Assembly (NCBI GenBank): GCA_964470055.1
Contig: CAYXZZ010000044.1
Coordinates: forward strand, 1-11,658
DNA length: 11,658 bases
Direction of reading: 5' to 3'
Source of the DNA: JAEDES01 sp964470055
GTDB lineage: Bacteria; Bacillota_I; Bacilli_A; RF39; UBA660
This document shows, one piece after another, positions 1 to 7,056 of the stretch; position 1 is the stretch's first letter, and each line of letters opens with the position of its first letter. The position numbers and the translations under genes were made by a program. The notes under the pieces are model-generated. The model was given only the letters and a program-made list of their open reading frames with translations. It was not told where the DNA came from and ran no database searches.

Positions 1-314
1 AAGATAGCAGTTTCGTCAATCGAACAAACTATGTGGTGAAAAATTACATAGAACACACCTTACTTATAAATACTTATAAACAAGAAAAAGAAATTGAAAG
101 ACTTTTAGAGAATGCTCAATCTTATTTTGGTAAAGAAGAAACAATATATGTTTATGAATGTAAAAAATGTCACAAATTAGACCCAGTTCCAGATTTCGTA
201 ATTGGCGAACATCTGGGATTTTTAAAATTTATAAAAGCAAAAAAGTCATATGAAATGGAATGTCCCTATTGCGGAGGACCATCTTTCCCAATCAAAACCT
301 CTGAAGATGCATAG
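1..314 (+). CDS. C-terminal part of a zinc-ribbon protein, 5' end outside window
   Basis: The frame stays open from base 3 to the TAG/ATAG region, with its stop at 312-314, so this is probably the C-terminal end of a longer gene. A GTG at 33 could start a 93-residue protein, but no Shine-Dalgarno sequence precedes it, which favours the partial reading. Two CxxC pairs are visible, CKKC and CPYC, about 34 residues apart, which is the layout of a treble-clef or zinc-ribbon metal site. Before them is a charged, probably helical stretch (KQEKEIERLLENAQ). The family is not recognised and no function is proposed. It points towards the minus-strand operon and ends at its own hairpin terminator. Confidence 0.6.
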   Translation, partial: DSSFVNRTNYVVKNYIEHTLLINTYKQEKEIERLLENAQSYFGKEETIYVYECKKCHKLDPVPDFVIGEHLGFLKFIKAKKSYEMECPYCGGPSFPIKTSEDA

Positions 315-327
315 GTTTATTTGTAGT

Positions 328-355
328 GCAGCACTATATTCAGTATTGCTTTTTT
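328..355 (+). terminator. Intrinsic terminator of the left-edge plus-strand gene
   Basis: Arms GCAGCACT (328-335) and AGTATTGC (342-349) pair over 8 positions with one G-U wobble and one C-A mismatch. The loop has 6 bases and a run of six T (350-355) follows. It lies 13 bases after the stop codon of the plus-strand gene. Confidence 0.6.
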
Positions 356-396
356 ATTATATATAAGAAAACGCACTTTCCTTATATATAAAAAAG
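349..396. repeat. Inverted repeat between two convergent terminators
   Basis: TTATATATAAG (357-367) and CTTATATATAA (381-391) are perfect 11-base inverted copies around a 13-base spacer, where AAA and TTT can extend the stem past a bulged C. The outer flanks, CTTTTTTA on the left and the A run ending in G on the right, are also complementary apart from a 3-base offset. The U-tracts of the two facing terminators therefore form the outer part of this stem. Confidence 0.65.
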
Positions 397-421
397 AAGG
401 TCTATTCAGAAAATAGAACCT
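390..421 (-). terminator. Intrinsic terminator of the two-gene exported-protein operon
   Basis: On the minus strand, AGGT-CTATT pairs with AATAG-ACCT: nine base pairs with one bulged T and a five-base loop (arms at 412-421 and 398-406). TTC and a run of T (390-395) follow. It starts 7 bases after the stop of the 428-1087 gene. Confidence 0.75.
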
Positions 422-427
422 CATCAA

Positions 428-1087
428 TTAATCTTTTGAACTATAAGATAATGTAATATCTCCAAACTCTACTGTGAAGTCACCATCAGAAAGATTATCA
501 TTACTTGCATAAGCAATTGTCACAACAACAGTTTCATAAGAACTTTTATCTAGATTATGCTCGCTTATTCCATTCATTGTTCCTGTTGCTTCAACGCCTC
601 CAACAGCTACAGTTAATGTAATATCATTACAAGCAGCTGTCATCAAAGAACCAGTAGTATTCGTTGAATCAATTGCTGTACAGACCTTTGCTTGACTTTC
701 TCCATCAACATAATTAAATGTAATATCATTTAAATATGCTGTATAAGCACCATCATTCCTAACATAGAAAGTATAAGTTACACTTTGACCATCATCAGTA
801 AATTTAGCAGTTAAATCCGAAATAGTTGGTGAATCTCCATCGTTATCAATCGTTGCTGAACCACCCTCTGCTCCTCCAGAACCAACACCACTAATTTTAT
901 CAGTCGCAAGTTCAGTTGAACTAGAAGAAAAAGCAACTTTAAACGCACTAGAATCAGGCTTAATCATCGCATTAGAACTAATTATTAACGTCTCTGAAAA
1001 CGCCGCAAAACCAATTGAAACAAAACCAACAAATACTGCTAACACAGCCAATATGTATCTTTGCTTTGTCCTATATCTTGTCATCAT
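428..1087 (-). CDS. Exported beta-rich protein, second of two paralogues
   Basis: The product has 219 residues. A basic N-terminus (MMTRYRTKQR) leads into a hydrophobic segment at about 11-30 ending GFAAFSETLII, which resembles leaders of SipW-cognate (TasA/camelysin-like) exported proteins; that family link is inference. The rest is rich in Ser, Thr, Asp, Gly and Val with alternating hydrophobic residues, as in a beta-sandwich, and contains VTYTFYVRNDGAYTAYL. Cys136 and Cys153 are its only cysteines and match a pair in the upstream paralogue, so they may form a disulfide. No enzyme motif or LPxTG anchor is visible. The start at 1087 follows AGGAGA (1096-1101) by 8 bases; ATG at 1084 is possible. 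The gene begins 12 bases after its paralogue and ends at a terminator. Confidence 0.8.
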   Translation of the reverse strand: MMTRYRTKQRYILAVLAVFVGFVSIGFAAFSETLIISSNAMIKPDSSAFKVAFSSSSTELATDKISGVGSGGAEGGSATIDNDGDSPTISDLTAKFTDDGQSVTYTFYVRNDGAYTAYLNDITFNYVDGESQAKVCTAIDSTNTTGSLMTAACNDITLTVAVGGVEATGTMNGISEHNLDKSSYETVVVTIAYASNDNLSDGDFTVEFGDITLSYSSKD

Positions 1088-1095
1088 TTTCTCAC

Positions 1096-1101
1096 TCTCC
1101 T
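1096..1101 (-). promoter_or_regulatory. Shine-Dalgarno of the second exported-protein gene, overlapping the upstream stop
   Basis: The minus strand reads TAGGAGAG: the upstream TAG stop (1102-1100) shares bases with AGGAGA. The spacing to ATG 1087 is 8 bases. This arrangement suggests translational coupling. Confidence 0.7.
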
Positions 1102-1792
1102 AACTTTGTACTCTAGATTTAACGGTTGAATAACCATCTTCATTTATTGATAAATAAGTTAATGTTACTTTACCAAACTCAACTTCAAACTGTCCATCAG
1201 CCCGTGCTCCATCAGCACCATATTCAATAGTTATAATAATTGGTTCATTATCATCGACCTCTAAACTATGACCACTAATATCCGCAAGAGAACCTGATGT
1301 TTTAACAGACTCTCCAACTTGTACAGTAAGACTTATCGCCTCACACGCTTCTCTAACCAAACTAACCGAAGTATTAGAATCATACGGCCTACAGGCCTTT
1401 GAAGTATTTGCTCCAACCGCATTCGCAAAAGTAATAGTTCTTAAAAACGCATCATAATTACCTTTATTATGAGCATAAAGTGTATATGTAACTTTCTGTC
1501 CTGGTGCTGTAAACCTTGCTTTTAAATAGGCAACGGCTGTCTCTCCACCAGAAACAATTCTTGCCTCATCTGCCCATGCACCGTTAGACGAAACACCCTT
1601 AATAGGCTTATTCTCATCAACTTCTTTTTCACTAGAAGAAAACTTTACCACAAAAGTATCTTTATTAGGTTTAACATTTAAATTATCAATCTTAATAGTT
1701 GAAGAATAAACCGCAAAACCAATAGTTAAACCAACAATTGCTACTACAATAGCCAGCACACTAATTGTTTTTGAACTATTATTCTTTTTCAT
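1100..1792 (-). CDS. Exported beta-rich protein, first of two paralogues
   Basis: The product has 230 residues from ATG 1792. That start follows AAAGTGGGTG, a near-consensus ribosome site, by 6 bases; an in-frame GTG at 1801 lies inside that site and is unlikely. A short polar N-terminus (MKKNNSSKT) precedes a hydrophobic segment at about 10-29 ending IGFAVYSSTIKIDNL. The body shares several blocks with the 428-1087 protein: KFSSS/AFSSSS, VTYTLYAHNKGNYDAFL, the Cys134-Cys150 pair followed by ISLTV, and a late VEFGKVTLTY. It is probably an exported or membrane-anchored surface protein with a beta-sandwich fold. A SipW-cognate leader is suspected, but no SipW peptidase gene is in view. A short C-terminal extension after the shared domain is absent from the paralogue. 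Function unknown. Confidence 0.8.
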   Translation of the reverse strand: MKKNNSSKTISVLAIVVAIVGLTIGFAVYSSTIKIDNLNVKPNKDTFVVKFSSSEKEVDENKPIKGVSSNGAWADEARIVSGGETAVAYLKARFTAPGQKVTYTLYAHNKGNYDAFLRTITFANAVGANTSKACRPYDSNTSVSLVREACEAISLTVQVGESVKTSGSLADISGHSLEVDDNEPIIITIEYGADGARADGQFEVEFGKVTLTYLSINEDGYSTVKSRVQS

Positions 1793-1857
1793 ATAATACA
1801 CCCACTTTATTCATACATATTATGTCTCAAATCACTACTCTAATATACTCTACAATA

Positions 1858-1866
1858 ATTATAACA
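1858..1866 (-). promoter_or_regulatory. Extended -10 promoter of the exported-protein operon
   Basis: The minus strand reads TGTTATAAT: a consensus TATAAT (1863-1858) preceded by TGn. The -35 position is AT-rich and poor (about TTAATT), as is common with extended -10 promoters. The predicted transcript start near 1851 leaves a leader of about 60 bases before ATG 1792. Confidence 0.6.
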
Positions 1867-1906
1867 CCTATTTCCAAAAAATTAATACAAAAGTTAATCA
1901 CTTGAC

Positions 1907-1938
1907 AAAAAAAGATGGAAAATTAATTCATCATTCCA
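1907..1938 (-). terminator. Possible weak terminator at the end of the decayed gene
   Basis: On the minus strand TGGAA (1938-1934) and TTCCA (1920-1916) form a five-base-pair stem around a 13-base AT-rich loop. TC and seven T (1913-1907) follow. The stem overlaps the old stop codon at 1923-1925. It is weak and could be chance in AT-rich DNA. Confidence 0.3.
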
Positions 1939-3162
1939 ATATATAAACCATTTGAAGTTGCAATATCAGGATACCAGTCAGGAAAGTCAGTAATAAAACT
2001 CGACATATACTCCTGCTTTAAACCATCATAATAATACGAACTATCCTTAGAAATACTAGTCGCAACAGTAGTATTTTCCATCCAATTTAACAATATTCCA
2101 CATATATTCTCCCGTTGAATAACCTGTTATTGTATATGATTCAATACCAATATTTTGAAATATTACTGCACTGTTTTTCGCAAAACCAACACAAACCGCA
2201 TTTTTATTCATAAATACATTATAAATAGATTGATTCTTTGCAAAAGTCGTAAACATCGTATCATACGAATTATTTTCTCCAATCCAATTATAAATATACT
2301 GAATTTGTTCTAAATCCTTCATATTCTCCGTTTCATTTTTTTATTTTATTAATTATACGTTTAATCCGTAATTCACCAATTCCCGTAACAATTCTACTAT
2401 TAACTGCAAATTTAAGGTTACGTTTAAATAATTCTCCATCACTAGACCAACTATATCCAGCATAATTAATCATTTCTGGATAATCAACCAATATTGCTTC
2501 ATGAGCCGCACTAACTAAACTACCACACTCTCCATTAATCATCACAGCCAAATTCATCTAAACAAAAATTCAAACTACTATTAAAGTTCTTTGCATTCTC
2601 AAAAATATACATATACATCTTTTGTTGCTGCTCATTTCAATAAATCTCATATATCCTTCTATCAGACATATACAACTCATTAACATAATGAACACTACTT
2701 TTATCAATCAGCCTATTTTCATCAACTAACATAGTAAAGTTATTATAAAGAAAAAAACTTACCACCACTAACAACACACATAAAATTTTATTTTTCTTAA
2801 AAAAACGATGTTTTTCCTCAATAGCATCATACGTATACACATCACCTATATATCCCCAAAAAGGATACATGATAAATGGAAATAATAACGTCAATATCCC
2901 CGCAAAAAATTTCTTCCAAAAACATCATTAACCATAAAAGGAAATAATATACAAAGCAATGTAATAACAAATACCAGTTCTGGTAAAAAAATCAAACCTA
3001 AAGCCATTAATATTAAAAGTATTGGTGGGAATTCAATAATCGAAAAAAATAAATAAACATTATATCCTAGAATAATCCCCTTAAAAAATTATATCCCGCT
3101 TTACTAATCAATCCCGGTAATGCCACCAATAAAGATAATAAACAAATTGCAATTAAAATCAT
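1923..3162 (-). pseudogene. Decayed DUF5684-like membrane protein with transglutaminase-like domain
   Basis: Reading through frames gives one protein of about 412 residues. The N-terminal membrane region contains SKAGYNF, LGYNVYLFF, a FGRNFFAGI segment and FPFIMYPFWGYIGD, a DUF5684-like pattern. A further membrane segment (LCVLLVVVSFFL) and an extracytoplasmic transglutaminase-like domain with VCVGFAKN, EYMWNIV and DGKYY follow. Breaks: one base missing in the A6 run 3083-3088; one missing in A6 2904-2909; an in-frame TGA at 2637-2639; one extra base near 2535-2538; one extra in the T7 run 2336-2342; and a net +1 shift near 2064-2070, after which ATSISKDSS continues to TAA at 1925-1923. The start ATG 3162 lies 8 bases after AGGTG. 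The transglutaminase Cys is present, but the expected His (usually HAW) reads Tyr. Intact neighbours argue against sequencing error. Domain names are from memory of the families. Confidence 0.75.
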
Positions 3163-3184
3163 ACACATTTCACCTATTTTCTTA

Positions 3185-3190
3185 AGTATA
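3185..3190 (-). promoter_or_regulatory. Possible relic -10 of the decayed gene
   Basis: The minus strand has TATACT, one mismatch from TATAAT, 22 bases before ATG 3162. No convincing -35 is seen at 16-18 bases. This is a low-confidence call in AT-rich DNA. Confidence 0.25.
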
Positions 3191-3233
3191 CATCACCTAA
3201 AGAAAAAATCATATTCCAAGAAAAAAATTTCAG

Positions 3234-3255
3234 AAAAAAACAGGAACGAAATCCC
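3234..3255 (-). terminator. Weak intrinsic terminator after ftsZ
   Basis: On the minus strand GGGA (3255-3252) pairs with TTCC (3246-3243) around TTTCG, with one G-U pair. TG and seven T (3240-3234) follow. The stem is only 4 base pairs, but its place 13 bases after the ftsZ stop and the U run support it. Confidence 0.4.
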
Positions 3256-3268
3256 ATTTTTATATTTT

Positions 3269-4390
3269 CTAATAATTTCTATCTCTTAAGAATGGAGGTA
3301 AATCATAAATATCTCCATCGCCACTTTCATCATCACTATCAAGCACTTCTGGAGTTGAAGCATATGAAACCTCTTCTCTTACTGGTGTACTTCTTCTAGT
3401 TTGTGAAACATTGCTAAATACTGGTTCTTGTACTGCTTGTTGTTGCTTTTTCTTATCAAATCCAGTTGCAATTACAGTAACGATAACTTCATCAGATAAG
3501 TTCTCATTAATAACAGAACCAAAGATTGTATTAATATCAGTATTAGCAGCCGCTCTAACTACTTCTGCTGCTTGCTCTGCTTCAAACAATGTTAAATTAA
3601 CTCCACCTGTAATATTGATGATTGCATCAGTAGCACCTTCAATTGAATTTTCAAGTAATGCTGAAGAAACCGCTTGCTTAGCAGCCTCAATGGCTCTATC
3701 TTCACCCATACCAATACCAATACCAATAAGTGCTCTACCGGATTTTTCCATAACTGCTCTAACATCCGCAAAGTCTAAGTTAACAAGTCCAACAACAGCA
3801 ATTAAATCTGAAATTGACTGAACACCACGACGTAAAACATTATCAACTTCTTTGAACGCTTCAAGCATTGGTGTAGACTTATCTATAATTTCTCTTAATC
3901 GATCATTTGGAATAACGATTAATGTATCAACATGTTTCTTTAATTCCTCAATACCTGCTAAGGCATTATCCATTCTTCTTTTACCCTCAAATGAGAATGG
4001 TTTTGTAACAATTGCAACAGTCAATGCTCCTAATCCTTGAGCAATCTCTGCAACTACTGGCGCAGCACCTGTACCAGTTCCTCCACCCATACCACAAGTG
4101 ATGAAAATCATATCAGCACCTGCTAGAGCATCCTCAATTTCCTTTTTAGAATCAATTGCTGCTTCTTTACCAATCTCCGGTCTTCCACCAGCACCTAATC
4201 CATCTGCACCTAATTGAATTTTAACATCCGCTTTAGATGTATTTAATACTTGTAAATCTGTATTAGCAACGATGAATTCAACACCTTTAACTCCTGATTC
4301 TACCATTCGGTTAACGGCATTTCCTCCACCTCCACCTAGTCCAATAACTTTTATTTTTGCTAACTGATCCATTTCTAATCCGCCTAACAT
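3269..4390 (-). CDS. ftsZ: Cell division GTPase FtsZ
   Basis: FtsZ is the tubulin-like GTPase that polymerises into the Z ring at mid-cell. The 373-residue product has the full family layout: an N-terminal glycine-rich loop GLGGGGGNAVNRM (17-29), NTDLQVL (43-49), the tubulin signature GGGTGTG (103-109), and the T7 synergy loop NLDFADV (204-210), whose Asp residues complete the GTPase site of the next subunit. A short variable linker (about 315-361) leads to the conserved C-terminal peptide DLPPFLRDRNY (363-373), which binds FtsA and other partners. The start is ATG 4390, 7 bases after AAGGAGG. The gene begins 12 bases after ftsA and shares its promoter; a terminator follows. Nothing essential is missing. 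Confidence 0.98.
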   Translation of the reverse strand: MLGGLEMDQLAKIKVIGLGGGGGNAVNRMVESGVKGVEFIVANTDLQVLNTSKADVKIQLGADGLGAGGRPEIGKEAAIDSKKEIEDALAGADMIFITCGMGGGTGTGAAPVVAEIAQGLGALTVAIVTKPFSFEGKRRMDNALAGIEELKKHVDTLIVIPNDRLREIIDKSTPMLEAFKEVDNVLRRGVQSISDLIAVVGLVNLDFADVRAVMEKSGRALIGIGIGMGEDRAIEAAKQAVSSALLENSIEGATDAIINITGGVNLTLFEAEQAAEVVRAAANTDINTIFGSVINENLSDEVIVTVIATGFDKKKQQQAVQEPVFSNVSQTRRSTPVREEVSYASTPEVLDSDDESGDGDIYDLPPFLRDRNY

Positions 4391-4397
4391 ACCTCGT

Positions 4398-4404
4398 CCT
4401 CCTT
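4398..4404 (-). promoter_or_regulatory. ftsZ Shine-Dalgarno overlapping the ftsA stop
   Basis: The minus strand reads TAAGGAGG, so the ftsA stop TAA (4405-4403) is part of a consensus AAGGAGG. The spacing to ATG 4390 is 7 bases. This fixes the ftsZ start over the later in-frame ATG (residue 7) and suggests coupling of FtsA and FtsZ synthesis. Confidence 0.8.
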
Positions 4405-5641
4405 AATTATCAAAAAAATGTCCAAACACTTTACCTATAATATTATCATTACTTGTTAGTCTTTGCTGTGTCGATACTAAACTCTCAATATCTTCACTGT
4501 TAAGCATGTTATAACTCTTACCTCTTAAGGCTAGTTTATCATCAAAATATTTAATAACTCCTAAAGTACTACTATATTTATTATGTCTAATACCCATAGT
4601 CGAAATATTACATACTTTAGCTAAACTACCAAATTCCTCCTCTATTAAATACGAAAAACCTGCTAGTTCACTTAAACCACCTGTAATTATTATATAACGT
4701 ATTTCTCTATTTGTTAAGTTTTTTATTTCATTTTTCGCAAACTTTAAAATTTCCTTAAGCCTTGCTTCAACAACTTTTGATACTCCAACCTGAGAAATTT
4801 CTTTTTTTTCTCCCTCTAAAGTTTTAATCTCTACTATATCGTTCGTATCAGCATAATTACTCATACTAACCGCAAAAGTTTCCTTTAGTTTTCTTGCTCC
4901 GTTTTTATCAATTTTAAAAACATATGAAATATCCTTATCTACATTAACACTTCCAACTGGAATAAGTGCATGCTTAATCTGAATTCCTTTATTAAAAACA
5001 GAAATATTAGTAGAAGTCTCACCAATATTAATAATCGCTCCAACTACCTCATCATATCTACTAGACTTAATAGCATAATAATCTCCCGTTGAAGTAAATG
5101 CTACATCAACAGTTTCAACACCACTAAGTTTTAATACCTCAAGTATTCTATATAAGCCTTCTTTAGGCAAAGTACTAACAACAACTCTTGTTTCTAATAC
5201 TTCACCTTTCATTCCTTTAGGATCTTTAATATTTTCTTCATCATCCACTTTAAAACTAATTGGCGTTGCAGTAATAAGTTCATTTTCTTCAAAATTTTGT
5301 CCCTTTAAAGCATCACTTAAAACATTAGAAACATCAAGACCTGTAATATTATCCTCATCATAAACATTACAACTACCAACTACAATATCCATCTTACAAT
5401 CAGTTGGTGGAACACACGCAACAACTTTAGTAATTTTAATACCTAACATCTCATTAATCTGTTTTAATGCCGTTCTTACACTGTTAATTGCCTGTTTAAT
5501 ATCTACAACTTGCCCGTTTTTTATCCCAGAAGACGCACTACTAACTGCTGCTAAAACATGATACTGTTCATTTGATTTTTCACAAACAACAACCTTTATA
5601 CTATTAGTTCCAAGTTCAATACCAGTATAAATATTACTCAT
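4403..5641 (-). CDS. ftsA: Cell division protein FtsA
   Basis: FtsA is the actin-like ATPase that ties FtsZ filaments to the membrane and recruits the later divisome. The product has 412 residues from ATG 5641. Visible motifs are phosphate-1 IELGTNSIK (8-16), the SHS2/1C region (about 80-165), phosphate-2 INIGETSTNISV (204-215), the adenosine motif IIITGGLSELAG (317-328), and a C-terminal amphipathic helix IIGKVFGHFFDN (401-412) that acts as the membrane tether. An in-frame ATG at 5650 abuts the ribosome site AGGAG (5651-5655) directly, while ATG 5641 lies 9 bases from it, so the shorter form is chosen. The gene has its own promoter and is followed after 12 bases by ftsZ. Confidence 0.96.
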   Translation of the reverse strand: MSNIYTGIELGTNSIKVVVCEKSNEQYHVLAAVSSASSGIKNGQVVDIKQAINSVRTALKQINEMLGIKITKVVACVPPTDCKMDIVVGSCNVYDEDNITGLDVSNVLSDALKGQNFEENELITATPISFKVDDEENIKDPKGMKGEVLETRVVVSTLPKEGLYRILEVLKLSGVETVDVAFTSTGDYYAIKSSRYDEVVGAIINIGETSTNISVFNKGIQIKHALIPVGSVNVDKDISYVFKIDKNGARKLKETFAVSMSNYADTNDIVEIKTLEGEKKEISQVGVSKVVEARLKEILKFAKNEIKNLTNREIRYIIITGGLSELAGFSYLIEEEFGSLAKVCNISTMGIRHNKYSSTLGVIKYFDDKLALRGKSYNMLNSEDIESLVSTQQRLTSNDNIIGKVFGHFFDN

Positions 5642-5650
5642 CAAATGCAT

Positions 5651-5655
5651 CTCCT
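5651..5655 (-). promoter_or_regulatory. ftsA Shine-Dalgarno that selects ATG 5641
   Basis: The minus strand has AGGAG followed at once by ATGCATTTG and then ATGAGT. Only the second ATG (5641) has workable spacing (9 bases); the first is adjacent to the site. Confidence 0.7.
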
Positions 5656-5667
5656 ATTCTAGAAAAT

Positions 5668-5695
5668 ATTATACTATAAATAATTTTTTTTGCAA
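5668..5695 (-). promoter_or_regulatory. Promoter of the ftsA-ftsZ operon
   Basis: The -35 TTGCAA (5695-5690) and a consensus -10 TATAAT (5673-5668) are separated by 16 bases on the minus strand. Most of a run of eight A (5691-5684) lies in the spacer. The promoter starts just after the stop of the membrane protein gene ending at 5702. The predicted transcript start near 5661 gives a 5' leader of about 20 bases. Confidence 0.65.
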
Positions 5696-5701
5696 ACATA
5701 T

Positions 5702-7042
5702 TTACTTCTTTTTATAAATCGTATAACCCGCAATCTTTTTTATTTCCTCCCCTTGTTTTGCTGCATACCCCGCAACATCTTCCATAAATTGTGGAGAATT
5801 CTTAGTACCATTACCACTACTATCAATAATCATAATAGTTCCACTTGCTAAATCATCAATCATCCTAAGTAATTTTTTCTTACCATTATATCCATGATTA
5901 CCACTATTTAATAAGTCAAAATGATCAATCTCCATATCACAAGTAATCTTATAAAAATAAGCATCCGACGCAAACATCACAATCTCTTCATGATTATTTT
6001 CCTTAATAAAAGAAATTACCTCATCTCTAATTTCATTTTCCCCATTAGAGTTATATAAAACCCGATAATTAAAATTATTATATTTATTAGGATAATTAAA
6101 ACCATTAAACATCGTCACATAGAAAAACATTCCCATATAAAAACAACAAAAAACTAAATAGTATTTAATAATCCTCTTATCAAATTTAAAATCTCTATTC
6201 AAAATAATCAGTAACAAACCAAACCAAAAATACGCTAAATGATTAATATCAAATAAAGGTATCACAATACTAAAAAATGCTAAAACATACCAATTAAGTA
6301 TATCTTTCTTATCCTTATATAGAAAATATCCAACAAGCCCCAAAAACACTATCCCAATAACAAAAAATATACTACCAACCTCGGCATTAGTCTCCGTAAA
6401 TTCAAATAAACCAAATAGGCAATGATTGAAAAACTCATATAAATTACCCATTAATAAAAAATAGCCAAGAAACAAAAAACACGGTATTAAAAAACCACCT
6501 AGTCTCTTCCAAAACTTCTTTAGATCTTTTCTAAAATAATAAATCAGTCCCACAAGCGCCACACATACACCAACTGTTTGCTTTGTAAAAACCATAATTC
6601 CTAGTAATCCACCAATCAAATAATCATTACCATTATTTTTTTCCAAATAAAATATCATAACCAACAAAAATATTAAAAATAAATTATAAGTTGGATAAAC
6701 CACTGCCGGAATTGGAAATATCAAAAATAATAAAAATAAATAAGCCTTTTCTTTATACATTTTAAATAAAAAATAAAACATAATCGTAATCAAAAAACTA
6801 TTTTCAATATAAAATACTAAAATATTATTATTAATAATCAATCCCAGTGACATCAACAACGGATAAATTGGAGGAATAATCATATTAAAATCAACATACG
6901 GAATCTCTCCTCGACTAATCGCATAACTAAAACCATAGTTCCACAAAACATCGCCATCAACATAAGTCATAAAAATACTCATTGCCAAAAAACTAAATAA
7001 AAATATAAAAATATACTTTCCTTTATCCCACAACTTTCTCAT
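5702..7042 (-). CDS. GT-C type membrane glycosyltransferase, third of three paralogues, acidic motif altered
   Basis: A polytopic membrane protein of 446 residues with roughly ten hydrophobic segments and a soluble C-terminal part (about 320-446). By analogy with GT39/ArnT/PMT-type enzymes it should move a sugar from a polyprenyl-phosphate carrier to an acceptor outside the membrane; donor and acceptor are unknown. Shared blocks are the first outer loop D31-V32-L-WNYGF, PYVDFNMIIPP (49-59), LIGGLLG with FTKQTVGV (142-159), IPLFDINH with His268, and GNHGYNG (381-387). Its two paralogues have Asp-Glu where this one has Asp-Val, so activity may be changed. The start ATG 7042 has AGGAGG 7 bases upstream; the preceding in-frame TTG at 7045 is too close. 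It begins 11 bases after its paralogue, and the ftsA promoter follows. Confidence 0.72.
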   Translation of the reverse strand: MRKLWDKGKYIFIFLFSFLAMSIFMTYVDGDVLWNYGFSYAISRGEIPYVDFNMIIPPIYPLLMSLGLIINNNILVFYIENSFLITIMFYFLFKMYKEKAYLFLLFLIFPIPAVVYPTYNLFLIFLLVMIFYLEKNNGNDYLIGGLLGIMVFTKQTVGVCVALVGLIYYFRKDLKKFWKRLGGFLIPCFLFLGYFLLMGNLYEFFNHCLFGLFEFTETNAEVGSIFFVIGIVFLGLVGYFLYKDKKDILNWYVLAFFSIVIPLFDINHLAYFWFGLLLIILNRDFKFDKRIIKYYLVFCCFYMGMFFYVTMFNGFNYPNKYNNFNYRVLYNSNGENEIRDEVISFIKENNHEEIVMFASDAYFYKITCDMEIDHFDLLNSGNHGYNGKKKLLRMIDDLASGTIMIIDSSGNGTKNSPQFMEDVAGYAAKQGEEIKKIAGYTIYKKK

Positions 7043-7049
7043 CAATATT

Positions 7050-7056
7050 CCTCCTA
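7050..7056 (-). promoter_or_regulatory. Shine-Dalgarno of the third glycosyltransferase gene, overlapping the upstream stop
   Basis: The minus strand reads TAGGAGG: the TAG stop of the upstream gene (7056-7054) runs into a perfect AGGAGG (7055-7050). It lies 7 bases before ATG 7042 and decides that start. Confidence 0.8.

Noticed and set aside
1100..1792. Type IV pilin reading of the exported pair
   Set aside because: There is no prepilin peptidase site (G/A followed by a Phe/Met and Glu at +5) before the hydrophobic segment.
1902..1907. Plus-strand TTGACA as a -35 element
   Set aside because: No -10-like hexamer lies 16-18 bases downstream, and no plus-strand gene follows.
1867..1922. CRISPR array, tRNA or riboswitch in the gaps
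   Set aside because: No direct repeats, cloverleaf or conserved riboswitch core were seen in any gap; all gaps are short and AT-rich.
2056..2894. Three separate small genes on the minus strand (2637-2894, 2333-2557, 2056-2322)
   Set aside because: They join into one protein with further pieces on both sides. Each break is explained by a one-base shift or a stop, and the first starts at a TTG inside the membrane region.
3411..3821. Open frame of 136 codons on the plus strand
   Set aside because: It is antisense to the highly conserved ftsZ and reads as a Ser/Ala/Thr-rich shadow with no ribosome site.
3852..4040. Open frame of 62 codons on the plus strand
   Set aside because: It is also antisense to ftsZ, with no motif or ribosome site.
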